Origin: Halorussus salilacus
Lineage (GTDB): Archaea > Halobacteriota > Halobacteria > Halobacteriales > Haladaptataceae
DNA length: 64,000 nt
Reading direction: 5' to 3'
NCBI RefSeq assembly: GCF_024138125.1
Contig: NZ_CP099993.1
Span: forward strand, 62,001 to 126,000
Shown: positions 43,127-51,456 of the stretch, piece after piece
Position numbering within the stretch: position 1 is the stretch's first letter
How the letters are laid out: each line of letters starts with the position of its first letter
Translations under genes and position numbers: made by a program
Notes under the pieces: generated by a model
Database searches by the model: none
Told to the model about the DNA's origin: nothing
What the model saw: the letters and a program-made list of their open reading frames with translations, nothing else

Positions 43127-44944
43127 ATGTCGACATCCAGATATGTGTTACTATTTATACTCGTTCTGGGGGCTTCGAGTAGCGGCGTGGTCGCCGGGAC
43201 GAACGTGATCGACCTCGACGACGACGGGGTTCCGGCCGCGTTCGAACTCGCGGAGGGGACCGACCCCCTCGACGGCGACACCGACGATGACGGTCTCGAC
43301 GACGGCCAAGAACTCGACGAGTACGGCACCGACCCCACCGACCCCGACACCGACGGCGACGGACTGGCCGACGGCGAGGAGGTCGAGGAACACGACACCG
43401 ACCCGACCGCCGCCGACACCGACGACGACGGACTCGAAGACGGCGAGGAAGTCGATGAGTACGGAAGCGACCCCACCGAAACCGACACCGACGGCGACGG
43501 TCTCGACGACGGCGAGGAGGTCGAGGAGTACGGCACCGACCCCGCTGAGGCCGACACCGACGACGACGGTCTCGACGACCCCGAGGAACTCGACGACTAC
43601 GACACCGACCCGACTGCCGCCGACACCGACGACGACGGCTTAGAAGACGGTGAGGAGGTCGAGGAACACGACACCGACCCGACCGCCGCCGACACCGACG
43701 ACGACGGACTCGACGACGGCGAGGAGGTCGAGGAACACGACACCGACCCGACCGAGGCTGACACCGACGGCGACGGACTGGAAGACGGCGAAGAGGTCGA
43801 TGAGTACGGAAGCGACCCCACCGAAACCGATACCGACGGGGACGGTCTCGACGACGGCGAGGAGGTCGATGAGTACGGTACCGACCCCGCCGAGGCCGAC
43901 ACCGACGGGGACGGTCTCGACGACCCCGAGGAACTCGACGACTACGACACCGACCCGACCGCCGCCGACACCGACGACGACGGACTCGAAGACGGCGAGG
44001 AAGTCGAGGAGTACGACACCGACCCGACCGTTGCCGACACCGACGATGACGGGCTGGCAGACGGCGAAGAGGTCGAGGAGTTCGGAAGCGACCCCACGGA
44101 ACCCCACTCCGACGGTGACGACCTCGACGACGGCGAGGAGGTCGAGGAGTACGGCACCGACCCGACCGCCGCCGACACCGACGACGACGGACTCGACGAC
44201 GACGACGAGGTCGAGCAGTACGACACCGACCCGACGACCGCCGACACCGACGACGACGGACTCGAAGACGGCGAGGAGGTCGAGGAACACGACACCGACC
44301 CCACCGACCCCGACACCGACGGTGACCGACTCGAAGACGGGTGGGAAGTCGAGGGCGAGACGCCCGGCGGCGTCGAACTGCCGGGTGCCGACCCGCTTCA
44401 GATGGACCTGTACGTCCAGACGAACCACGCCGAAAACGTCGGTGGGACCGACGACGGCTTCCGGTCGTCGGTCGCCCGCCAGTGGGCGGAGATGCCCGTC
44501 GAGAACCCGGACGGGTCGACCGGTATCGACCTCCACACGGAATCGGACGGCTCGGTCGGTGAGTCGGTCACGTTCGACGGAGAGAACTTCAGACGACTCG
44601 AAGCCGACCACCACGGAGAGCAACTGGGCGACAGGGCCGACGTGTACCACCAGGCCCTCTTCCTCGATTTCGAGTCGAACGTCGATTACGACGGCTACGG
44701 CGAGGTTCCGGGGACGTTCACCATCGTGGACACCACGGCCGACGAAGATGTTCAGCGGAACATGGCCGTCCACGAGCTGTTGCACAACGTGCTGGGGGAG
44801 CTCGACGTCGAGGAAGCCTGTGACGACGACCCGGCCCACTACTGTGACGGTGGCTGGCTCGAAGCCGTCGTCACGACCGGCCAAGACGAGTACCTCCCCG
44901 AGCCTCTCGTCGAGATGATAGAGGAGGACGGATTCGAGGACTGA
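43127..44944 (+). CDS. Secreted thrombospondin type-3 repeat protein with HExxH domain
   Basis: 605-aa extracellular protein. Residues 1-24 are a signal peptide (RYVLLFILVLGASSSGVVAG). From residue 51, 15 tandem 23-residue units of the DTDGDGLDDGEE type, plus a partial 16th, form a calcium-binding thrombospondin-3-like rod. The last 200 residues form a separate domain with DLYVQTNHAE and a MAVHELLHNVLGE segment, the HExxH pattern of zinc peptidases, followed by Cys residues. The conserved Gly is one place off the metzincin HExxHxxG spacing, so peptidase class is open. Function is inferred: surface or secreted protease/adhesin. Confidence 0.88.
   Translation: MSTSRYVLLFILVLGASSSGVVAGTNVIDLDDDGVPAAFELAEGTDPLDGDTDDDGLDDGQELDEYGTDPTDPDTDGDGLADGEEVEEHDTDPTAADTDDDGLEDGEEVDEYGSDPTETDTDGDGLDDGEEVEEYGTDPAEADTDDDGLDDPEELDDYDTDPTAADTDDDGLEDGEEVEEHDTDPTAADTDDDGLDDGEEVEEHDTDPTEADTDGDGLEDGEEVDEYGSDPTETDTDGDGLDDGEEVDEYGTDPAEADTDGDGLDDPEELDDYDTDPTAADTDDDGLEDGEEVEEYDTDPTVADTDDDGLADGEEVEEFGSDPTEPHSDGDDLDDGEEVEEYGTDPTAADTDDDGLDDDDEVEQYDTDPTTADTDDDGLEDGEEVEEHDTDPTDPDTDGDRLEDGWEVEGETPGGVELPGADPLQMDLYVQTNHAENVGGTDDGFRSSVARQWAEMPVENPDGSTGIDLHTESDGSVGESVTFDGENFRRLEADHHGEQLGDRADVYHQALFLDFESNVDYDGYGEVPGTFTIVDTTADEDVQRNMAVHELLHNVLGELDVEEACDDDPAHYCDGGWLEAVVTTGQDEYLPEPLVEMIEEDGFED
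43277..44311 (+). repeat. 15 x 69-bp coding repeats
   Basis: Each 69-bp unit encodes one 23-residue calcium-binding repeat. Units 3-5 are nearly identical to units 8-10, marking a five-unit (345-bp) segmental duplication. Confidence 0.9.
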
Positions 44945-44971
44945 CTCCGGGAGAGAACGCGAACCGAATCG

Positions 44972-45832
44972 TCAGTACTCGTAGAAGCCTTCGCCCGTCT
45001 TCTTGCCGAGGTCACCCGCGTCGACCTTCCGCTTCAGGAGGTAGGCCGGTTTGTACCTATCGCCCAGTTCCTCGTGGAGGGTCTCGCTCGCGTCGAGACA
45101 GATATCCAGTCCGATGTGGTCGGCGAGTTCGAGGGGACCCATCGGGACGTTCGTGCCGAGTTTCATCCCCGTGTCGATGTCCTCCTTGGAGGCGACGCCC
45201 TCGTCGTAGGCCCGGATACCCTCGTTTATCCACGGCATCAGGATGCGGTTGGTGACGAACCCCGGCTTGTCGTCGGACTCCCACGTCTCCTTTCCCAGGT
45301 CCTCTGCGAGCGCGTGAGCGAGGTCGGTCACCTCGTCGGCGGTCTTCTCGCCGACCACGACCTCGACGCCCGTCATGACGGGCACGGGGTTCATGAAGTG
45401 GAGGCCGACGACCTGCTCCTCGCGGTCGGTCGCCGACGCGATGGTCGTAATCGAGAGCGTCGAGGTGTTCGTGGCCAGCACCACGTCGTCGGGGACTTCC
45501 TCGTCCAAGTCGGCGAAGATGTCCCGCTTGATGTCCATGTCCTCGACCGCGGCCTCGACCACGAGGTCGCAGTCGGCGAGGTCCGAGAGGTCGGTGGTGC
45601 CCGTGATCCGGTCAGTCGTCGCCTCGGCCTCGTCCTCGGTGAGCTTGTCCTTCGAGACGAACCGCCCGAGGCTGTCCTCGATGGTGTCGAAGCCGTTCTG
45701 GACGAACTCCTCTTTTATGTCGCGCATCACCACGTCGTAGCCCGACTGGGCCGCGACCTGCGCGATGCCGCTTCCCATCGTTCCCGCGCCGACGACGCCG
45801 ATACTCTCGATGCTGTCGAGCGTGCGTACCAT
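44972..45832 (-). CDS. 3-hydroxyacyl-CoA dehydrogenase
   Basis: 286-aa beta-oxidation enzyme. NAD-binding VVGAGTMGSGIAQ, then ATNTSTLSITTIA, catalytic-region GLHFMNPVPVM, and C-terminal domain PGFVTNRILMPWINEG with GPLELADHIGLD. Length corresponds to stand-alone 3-hydroxybutyryl-CoA dehydrogenases. ATG 45832 (MVRTLDSIE) is preferred to 45841. Its genomic distance from both acyl-CoA dehydrogenases argues against one operon. Confidence 0.92.
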   Translation of the reverse strand: MVRTLDSIESIGVVGAGTMGSGIAQVAAQSGYDVVMRDIKEEFVQNGFDTIEDSLGRFVSKDKLTEDEAEATTDRITGTTDLSDLADCDLVVEAAVEDMDIKRDIFADLDEEVPDDVVLATNTSTLSITTIASATDREEQVVGLHFMNPVPVMTGVEVVVGEKTADEVTDLAHALAEDLGKETWESDDKPGFVTNRILMPWINEGIRAYDEGVASKEDIDTGMKLGTNVPMGPLELADHIGLDICLDASETLHEELGDRYKPAYLLKRKVDAGDLGKKTGEGFYEY

Positions 45833-45939
45833 GGTCGGCAATTCTTGCGGTCGGGTCGTAAGCCTACCGAAGGCGAGCGACGACGCGAGTGAGGAGGGGA
45901 ATGGCCGACGAGAGCCGACCCGAGCGACGGCGACCGAAC

Positions 45940-45972
45940 GCGTCGGACGCCGCCGACGGCGGCGTCCGACGC
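45940..45972. terminator. 15-bp-arm hairpin after isochorismatase operon
   Basis: Arms 45940-45954 and 45958-45972 with loop gac. It lies downstream of the isochorismatase stop on the minus strand and upstream of the hydroxyacyl-CoA dehydrogenase gene. Confidence 0.55.
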
Positions 45973-45978
45973 GATTCC

Positions 45979-46015
45979 GCCAGTTCGGTTTGCGCCAGTT
46001 CGGTCTGCGCCAGTC
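45979..46015. repeat. 15-bp tandem repeats
   Basis: gccagttcggtttgc-type units begin at 45979 and 45994, with a partial third from 46009, directly next to the hairpin. Confidence 0.65.
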
Positions 46016-46019
46016 CCGT

Positions 46020-46604
46020 CTACACTGACTCGCCCAGCGCCGCCAGCACCTCGTCGCTGTCGGCGATTCGCGCGAACTCGCTTCGAAGCTGAGCCAGCGC
46101 GACCCGGTGGTTCCGTGCGGCCGGAATCGGAGTCCCGTCGGGGGCCTCGCCGTCGTGGGTCGCAGTCGCGTCGGCCACCACCACGGGGTCGAACCCCAAA
46201 TTCTCCGCCATCCGGGTCGTGGTCGAGACGCAGTGGTCGGTGGTGAGTCCCGCGACGACCAGCGTCTCGTGGCCGCGCTCGCGGAGCCACGCTTCGAGGT
46301 CGGTGTCCACGAACGCGCCGTTGACGCGCTTGACGAATTCGACTTCGCGCTCGCGCCCGCTTGCGGGCGCGAGCGCGGGCAGGAACGCGAACCCCTCGCG
46401 GTCGCCCCGGAGCGGCGAGTCGGGTTCTCGCGAGTCGTGGCGGACGTGGACGACCGGGAGGTCGGCCTCGCGCCACGCCGCGAGCAGGTCGCCAGCGCGC
46501 GCTTCGGCGTCGGGGTTGTTGCGCTCGCCCCACCCGGGCTCGTCGAACCCCCGCTGGAAGTCCACGAGCAGGAGGACCGGGTCGGGCGGGAGGTCGAGGG
46601 TCAT
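46020..46604 (-). CDS. Isochorismatase-family cysteine hydrolase
   Basis: 194-aa hydrolase. Expected triad: Asp in LLVDFQRGF (about 15), Lys in VKRVNGAF (about 91) and Cys in [13 protein letters not shown] (about 125). Nicotinamidase-like and other amide substrates are possible; the nicotinamidase metal motif is not clear. Start ATG overlaps the stop of the YqcI-like gene (ATGA), so both are translated together. Confidence 0.88.
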   Translation of the reverse strand: MTLDLPPDPVLLLVDFQRGFDEPGWGERNNPDAEARAGDLLAAWREADLPVVHVRHDSREPDSPLRGDREGFAFLPALAPASGREREVEFVKRVNGAFVDTDLEAWLRERGHETLVVAGLTTDHCVSTTTRMAENLGFDPVVVADATATHDGEAPDGTPIPAARNHRVALAQLRSEFARIADSDEVLAALGESV

Positions 46605-47398
46605 GCACCCACCAGCAGCTCCGACTCGACCTTGGGATGTTCTCGCGTCACGCGAATCGGAGGCTCGTCGGGTGCCTGCGATTCGTCGGCCGAGAAGAGG
46701 TACTGCTTCCACTCGCGGTCGCCCTCGACGCCCCAGTCGCCGAGGTCGGCGTGGGGACAGACGCCGTCGTAGTCTTCGAGGCGGTCCTGAATGATGTCGC
46801 GAGCGCGCTGGCCCGCCTCCGTGTCGGCAGTCACGCCGTCGAAGAGGTCCCGCGGCTGGAACGTGACTTCGAGACCGACCGGACAGTAGCGACTCTTGCG
46901 GTCGTCGTAGAACGGCGCGCGGGAGGTCGGGAACATCGGGACGCCGCCGAAGCAGAACTCCCACCGGTCGTGGTCGGGGTCGGTCGGGATGTCCTCGGGC
47001 CACGGTTCGGGGTCGTGGACGTGGAGGAACTGGAGGACGTGCCAGAGTCGCTCGTGGTACTCGGCCTCGGAGAGGTCCTCGGAGACCCTGAAGAAGACGG
47101 TGAGAGGCGCGCGCTCGCTGTGGTCCCGGTAGGTGTCGAGGTATTCGACGAGCGTCTCACCGAGGTCGAACAGCGCGTCCTTGTCGGTCGTGGAGTCACA
47201 GAACGTGTACAGACCCATCCCCTCGCGCTCGGACTCGACGCCGAAGTAGCAGGGGAACGGCGTGCCGTTTCGTTCCTGCAGTATCCCCTCGTGGAAGCTC
47301 TCGTAGTGGGCGACCGCCCAGTCGGGGAGGTCGCCGCGTTCGACTCGGGCCTCGACCGCCTGCTGGTCGAGCAGTACGTGGAGACCGGGTTCGTTCAT
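46601..47398 (-). CDS. YqcI/YcgG family protein
   Basis: 265-aa soluble protein. The family pattern is visible: [12 protein letters not shown] near the N-terminus, [28 protein letters not shown] in the middle, and [25 protein letters not shown] with late LEVTFQPRD. Function of the family is unknown. Forms a two-gene operon with the isochorismatase-like gene. Confidence 0.85.
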   Translation of the reverse strand: MNEPGLHVLLDQQAVEARVERGDLPDWAVAHYESFHEGILQERNGTPFPCYFGVESEREGMGLYTFCDSTTDKDALFDLGETLVEYLDTYRDHSERAPLTVFFRVSEDLSEAEYHERLWHVLQFLHVHDPEPWPEDIPTDPDHDRWEFCFGGVPMFPTSRAPFYDDRKSRYCPVGLEVTFQPRDLFDGVTADTEAGQRARDIIQDRLEDYDGVCPHADLGDWGVEGDREWKQYLFSADESQAPDEPPIRVTREHPKVESELLVGA

Positions 47399-47556
47399 GC
47401 AGAGGAGTACGGTGCCAGCGGCTCTAATCGTTTCGCAACGCGGTCGCGTCGGCCGTGTCCTGCCGAGTTCCGAGCCGCGGAGCGACGGCCGGACCGCGTT
47501 CGCCCAGTAGACGTATCTGCGTCCGGCACCTGTGTCACGACGAGGTTCGATTCACA

Positions 47557-47751
47557 ATGGCGAAAGGGAAGGTCGACTTCTTCAACGACACAGGCGGTTA
47601 CGGTTTCATCGAAACGGACGACGCAGACGAGGACGTGTTCTTCCACATGGAGGACGTCGGCGGCCCAGACCTCGAAGAGGGCCAAGAGGTCGAGTTCGAC
47701 ATCGAGCAGGCCGACAAGGGCCCGCGAGCGAAGAACCTGCAGCGGCTGTAG
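47557..47751 (+). CDS. cspA: Cold-shock domain protein
   Basis: 64-aa single OB-fold nucleic-acid-binding protein. RNP1-like GGYGFIET and RNP2-like DVFFHMED are present after MAKGKVDFFND. Likely an RNA chaperone. ATG preceded by a short leader; single gene. Starts divergently from the YqcI-like gene, 159 nt apart. Confidence 0.93.
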   Translation: MAKGKVDFFNDTGGYGFIETDDADEDVFFHMEDVGGPDLEEGQEVEFDIEQADKGPRAKNLQRL

Positions 47752-47801
47752 CGGGGTCCCACCGAGCGATTTTTGCGAATATCGCAACGAGCGACGTGAA
47801 T

Positions 47802-47836
47802 CGGAGCGAGCCGGAGCGAGCCGGAGCGAACCGGAG
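47802..47836 (+). repeat. 10-bp tandem repeats
   Basis: cggagcgagc occurs about three and a half times, at 47802, 47812, 47822 and 47832, between cspA and the methyltransferase. Confidence 0.7.
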
Positions 47837-47891
47837 TTCGAGACGCGCGTCGGTCGTGGGGACTTTACGGCTGGCGCTCGACTCCGCAGTA

Positions 47892-48620
47892 GTGAATTCT
47901 AACGACGTCAGGGAACGGTGGGCCGAGCGGTCGGGGGAGTACTCGCCGGACTACTACGCCTACTACGGGCCCGACGAGGCGAGCGACGCGGTCCGCGCCC
48001 GAATCGAGGAGGTCGTCGGGCCGGACGCGGCAGTGCTCGAACTCGGGTGTAGTTCGGGCAGACACCTCGCGCACCTCCGGGAGGCTGGCTTCCGGGACCT
48101 CCACGGAATCGACATCAACGACGAGTCGTTCGAGGTGATGGCCGAGGCGTACCCCGACCTCGCCGACGAGGGGACGTTCCGCGCCGACGCCATCGAGAAC
48201 GCCGTCACCGACTTCGGGGACGACCGGTTCGACGCGGTCTTCTCGGTCGAGACGCTCCAGCACATCCACCCCGACGACGCGTGGGTGTTCGAGGAGGTGT
48301 GTCGAATCACCGGCGACCTCCTCCTCACGGTGGAGGTCGAGGACGGCGAGGCCAGCGGCCCGGCCGGAGACGGCCCGGAGGGCGGCGACGACGAGGGCGA
48401 CGGCCCGGAGGGCGGCGACGCCCCTGCCGGGGGCGACGGAGCGGTCGAAGACGACGCCTCCGCCGGGAGCGATGTCGCCGCTCCCGACGTGAACTACGTG
48501 GACGAGGAGGTCCCGCTGTACTACCGCGACTGGAACCGGGTCTTCACGGAGCTGGGGCTCGCCGAGGTCGACACTGAGTCGCTCGACCGCGACACACTCC
48601 GGGCGTTCCGACCCGCGTAG
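47892..48620 (+). CDS. SAM-dependent methyltransferase with acidic Gly/Asp insert
   Basis: 242-aa class I methyltransferase. Motif I VLELGCSSGRHLAHL (about 48), the acidic loop HGIDINDES, and FDAVFSVETLQHI (motif IV) are clear. Around residues 157-190 a low-complexity segment of GDGPEGGD type interrupts the fold before the C-terminal strand YYRDWNRVFTELGL. Start is a GTG at 47892 (reads MNSNDVRER). Substrate unknown. Confidence 0.82.
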   Translation: MNSNDVRERWAERSGEYSPDYYAYYGPDEASDAVRARIEEVVGPDAAVLELGCSSGRHLAHLREAGFRDLHGIDINDESFEVMAEAYPDLADEGTFRADAIENAVTDFGDDRFDAVFSVETLQHIHPDDAWVFEEVCRITGDLLLTVEVEDGEASGPAGDGPEGGDDEGDGPEGGDAPAGGDGAVEDDASAGSDVAAPDVNYVDEEVPLYYRDWNRVFTELGLAEVDTESLDRDTLRAFRPA

Positions 48621-48749
48621 CCCGAGTCCCGGTTCGTCGTCGAATCGAAGGTTCCAGCCGATTTTCAGAAGAAACTATCTAACTTCTTCCACCCCATGCA
48701 AAACATTCAAGCATCGGGAGTGTGAGTCCGAAACGACTGGTGACGCCCC

Positions 48750-49427
48750 GTGAGCGAAAACGACGCCCCCGACGACCAAGCCCCCGACGCCGACGAGCGC
48801 CGCCCGTCGGCCGACGGCCCGGCGTCCCGTGACGACGTGACGGACCCGACCGACGTCCGCTGGGTCGGCCCGGCGACCGCGGCGGTGCTGGAGGACGCCG
48901 AGTTCGACGCGACAGCCATTCCGGACAAGTCCGTCTCCTACGAGATGCTCGTCGACGCGGGCGTGAACCCCGGCGTCGCCACCCGCCTGCGAAAGGAGCA
49001 CTCGCTCCACTGGTCGTTCGGCGGGAGCGACGAGAGCGACGATTCGCTCGAACAGCGCTCCGAGAAGGTTCGGGGCCTGCAGGACGGCGAGCGCGCGTGG
49101 GTCGCCGCGAGCAGTGGCGACTGGGAGTCGGCCGAACCCGAGACGACCGAGACCACCGACGGCGACTGGACCCCGACCGGCAGGGCCTCGACCGACGGCA
49201 GCGGCGCGGCCGAGGCCGCCGAGGCCGCGTGGCGCGAGCGGAGCAAGCCCGACCCGATAACCGACGTGCCCGGCGTCGACGAGGAGATCGCCGAGGTGCT
49301 GGCGGAGGCTGGCGTCACCTCCGTCCGGAGCCTCGCGACCGCAGACCCCGAACACGTCGCCGACTCGCTCGAACTCGACCCCGACCGGGTCACGGAGTGG
49401 CGCGACGCCGCGCGCGACCTCGCGTGA
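48750..49427 (+). CDS. Helix-hairpin-helix protein, haloarchaeal
   Basis: 225-aa acidic protein starting at a GTG (MSENDAPDD). Two helix-hairpin-helix-like regions: VRWVGPATAAVLEDAEF (about 37-53) with VSYEMLVDAGVNPGVATRLRKEHSLHW, and the C-terminal ITDVPGVDEEIAEVLAEAGVTSVRSLATADPEHVADSL. An acidic low-complexity linker separates them. Such modules bind DNA or partner proteins; no catalytic domain is visible. Followed by a strong hairpin. Confidence 0.75.
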   Translation: MSENDAPDDQAPDADERRPSADGPASRDDVTDPTDVRWVGPATAAVLEDAEFDATAIPDKSVSYEMLVDAGVNPGVATRLRKEHSLHWSFGGSDESDDSLEQRSEKVRGLQDGERAWVAASSGDWESAEPETTETTDGDWTPTGRASTDGSGAAEAAEAAWRERSKPDPITDVPGVDEEIAEVLAEAGVTSVRSLATADPEHVADSLELDPDRVTEWRDAARDLA

Positions 49428-49472
49428 GATCGCACGTTCTGCGAAGTCTCAGCCGTCCGTAGCGACGCCGCC

Positions 49473-49510
49473 GCGCGGTCGGCCCCGCCCGCGGGCGGGG
49501 CCGACCGCGC
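49473..49510 (+). terminator. 18-bp-arm hairpin after HhH gene
   Basis: Arms 49473-49490 and 49493-49510 separated by two bases. It begins 46 nt after the stop. Confidence 0.6.
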
Positions 49511-49602
49511 CGGCGTGCGCGCGTGTCGCGACTCCGAGGTCGAGGGGGTTCCGATGGGGCCGAAATTAACTACATCTGTAGTATTTTTACTGGAACTAGA
49601 AA

Positions 49603-49616
49603 CTCCGAATTCGGAG
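49603..49616. promoter_or_regulatory. 14-bp palindrome upstream of fba-fbp
   Basis: ctccgaattcggag is a perfect palindrome about 60 nt upstream of the probable TATA-like box (49678-49683) of the gluconeogenic operon, a plausible regulator binding site. Confidence 0.4.
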
Positions 49617-49706
49617 CCTAGAGGGCCTGATACCGACATATTCTGAAACTGGGGTTCGCGGTTCTGACCAGTAAACTCTTATGTGAGCTAGTCGGATTTG
49701 GAAACG

Positions 49707-50501
49707 ATGATTCCGCTCGACAGCTCCCCGGTAACGCGCGACGGGAAGTCGCTCATCCTCGCCTACGACCACGGACTGGAGCACGGCCCCTCGGCCGACT
49801 TCGGTTCGGTGCCCGAGACGCTCGACCCCGAGAAGATATTCGACATCGGGACCCACGACGCGGTCACGGCGCTGGCGGTCCAGAAGGGCGTCGCCGAGAC
49901 CTACTACCCCTCCTACGACGACGACGTGAACCTGCTGGCGAAGCTCAACGGGACGAGCAACCTCTGGATGGGCGAGCCCCACTCCCCGCAGAACTGGTCG
50001 GTCGAGTACGCCGCGGAACTCGGTGCCGACGCTGTCGGCTACACGGTCTACTCCGGGTCGAACAACGAGAAGGACATGTACGAGGACTTCCGCGACGTTC
50101 AGGAGGAGGCCCACAGCGAGTACGACCTCCCGGTCGTCATGTGGTCGTACCCCCGCGGGCAGGGGCTGAAGAACGACACCAAAGAGAGCGTCATCGCGTA
50201 CGCGACCCGCATCGCGCTCGAAATCGGTGCCGACATGGCGAAGGTCAAGTACCCCGGTAGCAGGGAGTCGATGGAGTGGGCCGTCCGGTCGGCGGGCGAC
50301 ATGCCGGTCGTGATGAGCGGCGGGTCGAAGGTCAGCGACTACGAGTTCCTCTCCAGCGTCGAGGCCGTGATGGACGCGGGCGGGTCGGGCCTCGCGGTCG
50401 GCCGCAACGTCTGGCAACGCGACGACCCCGAGGCCATCCTCGACGCGCTGGAGAAGGTCATCTTCGAGGACGCGACCGCCGACGAAGCCCTCGACGGATG
50501 A
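49707..50501 (+). CDS. fba: Class I fructose-1,6-bisphosphate aldolase (archaeal DhnA type)
   Basis: 264-aa TIM-barrel aldolase. Motifs: LILAYDHGLEHGP, Schiff-base Lys in DMAKVKYPGS, and the C-terminal phosphate-binding VVMSGGSKVSD and GLAVGRNVWQ. The same family includes ADH synthase of archaeal aromatic amino-acid synthesis; the neighbouring fbp favours aldolase. ATG 49707 is chosen over an upstream TTG. Overlaps fbp by 4 nt. Confidence 0.9.
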   Translation: MIPLDSSPVTRDGKSLILAYDHGLEHGPSADFGSVPETLDPEKIFDIGTHDAVTALAVQKGVAETYYPSYDDDVNLLAKLNGTSNLWMGEPHSPQNWSVEYAAELGADAVGYTVYSGSNNEKDMYEDFRDVQEEAHSEYDLPVVMWSYPRGQGLKNDTKESVIAYATRIALEIGADMAKVKYPGSRESMEWAVRSAGDMPVVMSGGSKVSDYEFLSSVEAVMDAGGSGLAVGRNVWQRDDPEAILDALEKVIFEDATADEALDG

Positions 50502-51367
50502 GCGACGCCCACGCCGACACCGACGCCGACCCGGTCTCGCGAGTCATCGAGACGGTCGCCCGCACCGCGCCCGAGATTCGGGGCGGGCTCGCGGGTCGCC
50601 GCCGGAAGGCCGACGAGCAGAACCCCAGCGGCGAGACCCAACTGGCCGCCGACGTGTGGGCCGACCGACTCCTCGAAGAGCGGCTCACCGCCATCGAGGG
50701 CGTCGGCCAGTTCGCCAGCGAGGAGCGCGAGGCGGTCGTCGACGCTGGCGAAGGTGCACTCGCGGTCGCGGTCGACCCCCTCGACGGCTCGTCGAACCTC
50801 GTGTCGAACAACTCGATGGGCACCGTGGTCGGCGTGTACGACGCCGACCTCCCCGCGAGAGGCCGCGACCTCGTGGCGTCGGCCTACGTCCTCTACGGCC
50901 CCATCACGACGATGGTGGTCGCCCGCGACGGCGAGGTCACCGAGTACGTGATCGAGGGCGACGAGCGGCGCGCGGTCGGCGAGGACCTGACTCTGCCCGA
51001 CGACCCCACCGTCTACGGCTTCGGCGGCCGGGTCCCCGACTGGACCGACCGGTTCGCCGAGTACGCCCGCGAGATAGAGCGCGAGCTCAAGCTCCGGTAC
51101 GGCGGCGCGATGATCGGCGACGTGAATCAGGTGCTGACGTACGGCGGGGTGTTCGCCTACCCCGAACTCGAATCCCGGCCGGAGGGCAAGCTACGCCTCC
51201 AGTTCGAGGCCAACCCCATCGCCCACATCGTGGAGTCGGCGGGCGGCGCGTCCTCGAACGGCGCGGAGTCGCTGCTCGACGCCGACCCCGAGGGACTCCA
51301 CCAGCGGACGCCGATGTACGTCGGGAATGCCGACCTCGTCGAGCGACTGGAGTCTGCGTTCCGGTAG
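50498..51367 (+). CDS. fbp: Class I-type fructose-1,6-bisphosphatase
   Basis: 289-aa phosphatase of gluconeogenesis. Mg-binding motif VDPLDGSSNLVSNNS (about 87-100) and EEREAV (upstream acidic ligand) are present. Later YGGAMIGDVNQVLTYGGVFAYP and FEANPIAHIVESAGG match the class 1 enzyme. ATGA overlap with fba shows a two-gene gluconeogenic operon acting in sequence on fructose 1,6-bisphosphate. Confidence 0.92.
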   Translation: MSDAHADTDADPVSRVIETVARTAPEIRGGLAGRRRKADEQNPSGETQLAADVWADRLLEERLTAIEGVGQFASEEREAVVDAGEGALAVAVDPLDGSSNLVSNNSMGTVVGVYDADLPARGRDLVASAYVLYGPITTMVVARDGEVTEYVIEGDERRAVGEDLTLPDDPTVYGFGGRVPDWTDRFAEYAREIERELKLRYGGAMIGDVNQVLTYGGVFAYPELESRPEGKLRLQFEANPIAHIVESAGGASSNGAESLLDADPEGLHQRTPMYVGNADLVERLESAFR

Positions 51368-51456
51368 CCCGCCCCGACGCCCTCCCGGTCGGACGCGCTG
51401 GTGCGAATCGCCGCCCGACACCCGATTTTATATCAGCGCGCTAACTACGTTCTGGC

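Noticed and set aside
48750..49355. Antisense frame opposite the HhH gene
   Set aside because: The plus-strand HhH motifs are regular; the antisense protein is a Gly/Arg/Val shadow.
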